Positions 40,958-43,409 of a DNA stretch of 43,409 bases are shown here, piece after piece; within the stretch, counting starts at the first letter, position 1; the number at the start of each line of letters is the position of its first letter. The notes beneath the pieces were generated by a model. The model saw nothing but the letters and a program-made list of their open reading frames with translations, had not been told where the DNA came from and did not search any database. Both the position numbers and the translations under genes were made by a program. The DNA comes from Xanthobacteraceae bacterium (GTDB lineage: Bacteria > Pseudomonadota > Alphaproteobacteria > Rhizobiales > Xanthobacteraceae): the NCBI GenBank assembly GCA_019746355.1, contig JAIESC010000117.1, positions 1 through 43,409 of the forward strand, written 5' to 3'.

Positions 40958-41248
40958 CAGCGTTTGACCGTTCTCGGAAATGGCGATGTGACAGCGATAA
41001 GCGGGGCGTCGGCTCCCGCGCGCTTGAGGAGCGCGCTTTCTGGGAATGTGGTGACGCACGCGGCACAACACCCCCGGCGACGTTGTCGGCGAGTTCATTG
41101 CAATCGCCTCGGTGCCCGACCTCCTGAAAGCGGATCGCGACGAAATGCATGCATCGCTCGAAAGACTGGGGCCGTCACATCCAGCGTTTCTCGACGGATG
41201 TGCCGGTACAATTAGCCAAGTTCAGACGCCTCTCTTAAGGTCAGATAG

Positions 41249-41289
41249 TTGATCTGCATCAATGTTTTCATAGCATCTAAGACTATAAT
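41249..41289 (+). promoter_or_regulatory. FNR/FixK-dependent class II promoter
   Basis: TTGATCTGCATCAA (41249-41262), a perfect box, and TATAAT (41284-41289), a consensus -10. The predicted start near 41296-41297 puts the box at -41.5. This is the best promoter of the segment; it drives the gene at 41352. Confidence 0.82.
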
Positions 41290-41351
41290 TTTTGAGAGAT
41301 CGATGGTCGATCTCTCTTTCGCTCGATTGAGCCATTTCTGGGAGCTTTCCA

Positions 41352-41645
41352 ATGCGCTACATCCCAATCATCGCCGCCGGGGCGATCAGCTTGCTTACTA
41401 CCGCAGCCATTGCTCAAAATGCGGATACGTCGATGAAGGGCAATCCTGGCCATGCGCATGGCGCGTCGACGACCGGCGGCACGCCGAAACCGGTGAACCC
41501 AGGCGACGTCCGAAAGTCGGACACGTCGATGAAGGGCAATCCTGGCCATGCCCACGGCGCATCGACGACCGGCGGCACACCGAAACCGGTGGACCCGGCT
41601 GAAGTTAAGAGAATGGATACTCGCGATCCAAACTCAGCCCGTTGA
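41352..41645 (+). CDS. Small exported protein with a duplicated His/Gly/Pro motif
   Basis: 97 residues. Signal peptide (MRYIPIIAAGAISLLTTAAIAQ), then two near-identical 32-residue units: DTSMKGNPGHAHGASTTGGT followed by PKPVNPGDVRKS, and the same again with PKPVDPAEVKRM. The HAH and Met residues could bind a metal; no family recognised. GGGAG precedes ATG 41352, and a strong FNR-type promoter precedes it. Expression under low oxygen is inferred from the promoter only. Confidence 0.75.
   Translation: MRYIPIIAAGAISLLTTAAIAQNADTSMKGNPGHAHGASTTGGTPKPVNPGDVRKSDTSMKGNPGHAHGASTTGGTPKPVDPAEVKRMDTRDPNSAR
41424..41612 (+). repeat. Direct repeat, two 96-bp units within the exported protein
   Basis: 41424-41519 and 41520-41612 are near-identical at DNA level, differing mostly at third codon positions and diverging near the end of each unit. 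A recent tandem duplication inside the gene, or a length-variable repeat. Confidence 0.85.
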
Positions 41646-41675
41646 AACCGCACAAATCGCTCCATCGAAACATTG

Positions 41676-41708
41676 CCCCGGCTGTCTTGCAGGCACGGAC
41701 AGCCGGGG
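41676..41708. terminator. Strong hairpin after the repeat protein
   Basis: CCCCGGCTGTC (41676-41686) pairs perfectly with GACAGCCGGGG (41698-41708) over an 11-base loop. There is no long T-run on plus; it may act for both strands. 41709-41888 shows no credible gene and leads back to core sequence. Confidence 0.6.
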
Positions 41709-41888
41709 CCATTAATAAGGTCGGCGCTGCATGCGGTATTCGAAGACGGCTGCTGATCGCGCCAATATCACCACCAGACGTTCTCCGTCGGAAGGCTCGG
41801 GGCAAAGTTAAGTTTCTTGCCAAAGGCAGAGCACGTCGAGGGCGAGTCGATGATCCTGCGGTTCTGAAGGATCGAAGGCCGGTGAGAA

Positions 41889-42770
41889 CTAGCGCGTCGG
41901 AACCGGCTTGGCGCCGCGATAGTCGTAGAAGCCGCGGCCGACCTTCTTGCCGAGCCAGCCGGCCTCGACGTACTTCACCAGCAGCGGACACGGCCGGTAC
42001 TTGGTGTCGGCCAGCCCCTCGTGCAGCACCTGCATCACCGAGAGGCAGGTGTCGAGGCCGATGAAATCCGCGAGCTCCAGCGGCCCCATGGGGTGATGCG
42101 CGCCGAGCTTCATCGCCGTGTCGATCGCCTCGACGTTGCCGACGCCCTCGTACAGCGTGTAGATCGCCTCGTTGATCATCGGCAGCAGGATGCGGTTGAC
42201 GATGAAGGCCGGGAAATCCTCCGCCACCGCCACGGTCTTGCCGAGCTTGCCGACAAATTCCTTGGCCGCCTCGAACGTGGCGTCCGCCGTGGCGATGCCG
42301 CGGATGAGCTCCACCAGCTCCATCAGCGGCACCGGATTCATGAAATGGATGCCGATGAACTTTTCCGGGCGGTCGGTCGACGAAGCCAGCCGCGTGATCG
42401 AGATCGACGAAGTGTTGGTGGCGACGATCGTGTCCGGCTTCAGCACCGGACAAAGCTCCGAGAAGATCTTGCGCTTGATGTCTTCCTTCTCGGTCGCGGC
42501 CTCGATCACCAGGTCGCAGTCGGAAAGTCCGTCGAGGGTTTCGGTCGTCGAGATGCGCTTGAGCGCCGACGCCTTGTCCTCCTCGGTGATGCGCTGGCGG
42601 GCCACCTGGCGCGCCATGTTGCCGTTGATGGTCGCCAGCGCTTCCTTCAGGCGCGCCGCTGCGACGTCGTGAATGACGACGGAAATGCCGGCGAGCGCGC
42701 AGACATGGGCGATGCCGTTGCCCATCTGGCCTGCGCCAATCACACCGAGCTTCCGAATGGTCTGCGCCAT
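41889..42770 (-). CDS. 3-hydroxybutyryl-CoA dehydrogenase
   Basis: 293 residues. Rossmann motif GVIGAGQMGNGIAH, then DLVIEAATEKEDIKRKIF, NTSSISITRLAS and GIHFMNPVPLMELVELIRG, and the C-terminal domain PLELADFIGLDTCLSVMQVLHEG. All fit the HBD/PaaH-type short 3-hydroxyacyl-CoA dehydrogenase that interconverts acetoacetyl-CoA and 3-hydroxybutyryl-CoA, in butyrate or PHB-linked fatty acid metabolism. It follows etfA on the same strand, a conserved pairing in alphaproteobacteria, so core genome resumes here. Confidence 0.93.
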   Translation of the reverse strand: MAQTIRKLGVIGAGQMGNGIAHVCALAGISVVIHDVAAARLKEALATINGNMARQVARQRITEEDKASALKRISTTETLDGLSDCDLVIEAATEKEDIKRKIFSELCPVLKPDTIVATNTSSISITRLASSTDRPEKFIGIHFMNPVPLMELVELIRGIATADATFEAAKEFVGKLGKTVAVAEDFPAFIVNRILLPMINEAIYTLYEGVGNVEAIDTAMKLGAHHPMGPLELADFIGLDTCLSVMQVLHEGLADTKYRPCPLLVKYVEAGWLGKKVGRGFYDYRGAKPVPTR

Positions 42771-42806
42771 GTTTTTTGGTCCCGGAACCTTGAGCTTAGC
42801 CGATAT

Positions 42807-43409
42807 TCAGCGCTTGATCTTGGCCAATTCGGCCTCGAGCTCGGGCATGGCCTGGTAGAGATCGGCCACCAGCCCGTAATCCGCCACCTGGAAGATCGGC
42901 GCCTCTTCGTCCTTGTTGATGGCGACGATCACCTTCGAGTCCTTCATGCCGGCGAGGTGCTGGATCGCGCCGGAGATGCCGACCGCGATATAGAGCTCGG
43001 GCGCGACCACCTTGCCGGTCTGACCGACCTGCCAGTCGTTCGGCGCGTAGCCCGCGTCGACCGCGGCACGCGAAGCGCCGACCGCGGCGCCAAGCTTGTC
43101 GGCCACCGGCTCGATGTACTTGGTGAAGTTTTCGCGGCTCTGCATCGCCCGGCCGCCGGAGATGATGATCTTGGCCGAAGTGAGCTCCGGGCGGTCGCTC
43201 TTCGACAGCTCTTCGCCGACGAACGAGGAGATGCCGGGATCGGCGGCAGCGGCCGCGGCCTCGACCGGGGCCGAACCGCCCTCGCCTGTCGCCGGGAACG
43301 TCGAGGTGCGGATGGTCAGGACCTTCTTGGCATCCTTCGACTTCACGGTCTGGATGGCGTTGCCGGCATAGACCGGGCGCTCGAAGGTGTCGGGCGCGAC
43401 GATCTTGCT
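42807..43409 (-). CDS. etfA: Electron transfer flavoprotein alpha subunit, C-terminal part
   Basis: Runs off the right edge; the start is outside. The visible part covers the end of the N-terminal domain and the FAD domain: [64 protein letters not shown] and [23 protein letters not shown]. EtfA with EtfB transfers electrons from acyl-CoA dehydrogenases to ETF-quinone oxidoreductase. It is 36 bases upstream of the dehydrogenase gene, consistent with an operon. Confidence 0.93.
   Translation of the reverse strand, partial: SKIVAPDTFERPVYAGNAIQTVKSKDAKKVLTIRTSTFPATGEGGSAPVEAAAAAADPGISSFVGEELSKSDRPELTSAKIIISGGRAMQSRENFTKYIEPVADKLGAAVGASRAAVDAGYAPNDWQVGQTGKVVAPELYIAVGISGAIQHLAGMKDSKVIVAINKDEEAPIFQVADYGLVADLYQAMPELEAELAKIKR

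Noticed and set aside
1..43409. CRISPR arrays, integrase genes, prophage or toxin-antitoxin modules
   Set aside because: No regularly spaced repeats and no such protein motifs were seen; the only mobile element trace is the IS1182-type remnant.

Overview
The window looks like a chromosomal segment of an alphaproteobacterium of the Hyphomicrobiales (Bradyrhizobiaceae/Xanthobacteraceae type). The flanks are GC-rich, and several families are typical of that group: a DUF2125 protein, a TIGR02302 protein, CpdR, TlpA next to argH, and a DUF3551 protein. This placement is inference from gene content; no rRNA or other marker gene is present.

Layout. (1) 1-16.6 kb is ordinary core genome: end of hisC, arogenate/prephenate dehydrogenase, DUF2125, ChaC, an acyltransferase, YdcF-ftsX-ftsE, an MJ0042 zinc-finger protein, cpdR, a KefB-type antiporter, then argH-lptM-lysA-TIGR02302 on the minus strand and tlpA. 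(2) 16.6-23.0 kb holds a dispersed repeat, a YjfB-like protein with a repeat protein, an EamA exporter, and a stress/detoxification cassette: ArsR-SRPBCC (with a palindromic operator at what looks like a leaderless start), DUF899, two VOC proteins, DUF1428, GST and a GFA-family protein. (3) 23.0-41.9 kb is an accessory island with visibly lower GC at both ends, starting at an IS1182-type transposase remnant. Core genes resume with 3-hydroxybutyryl-CoA dehydrogenase and etfA (41.9-43.4 kb).

The island has two parts. From 36.2 kb down to 25.6 kb on the minus strand runs a tightly packed copper / periplasmic thiol-redox array: truncated RND pump, Met-rich microprotein, CutF-like protein, multicopper oxidase, cytochrome c, DUF411, small TM protein, DsbE, TlpA, Cys-rich membrane protein, Met/His peptide, Sco, frameshifted CtaG, membrane protein, F510_1955 beta-propeller, DsbA-like, CcdA, broken methyltransferase. 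From 36.2 to 41.6 kb is a low-oxygen-looking segment with four FNR/FixK-type TTGAT-N4-ATCAA boxes, a beta-CASP RNase, small secreted proteins, and several broken genes (glgA, DUF1622, a Crp/Fnr regulator with an in-frame amber codon, an LTXXQ protein).

Most interesting signal. Two small exported proteins (23445-23810 on plus; 35433-35783 on minus) share a CxxC...CxxxC motif and the same C-terminal tail DHHGPPDPYPPRPT. They resemble CutF of Rhodobacter capsulatus, a nascent-chain copper sensor that controls translation of the downstream multicopper oxidase CutO. One copy precedes a multicopper oxidase, the expected partner. The other precedes a trypsin-like periplasmic protease followed by an NrsF-type anti-sigma protein, a partner I do not know to be described. 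In both, the DNA encoding the Pro-rich tail (23 identical bases) can pair with the Shine-Dalgarno sequence of the downstream gene, which suggests a copper-relieved RNA switch built into the stalling tail.
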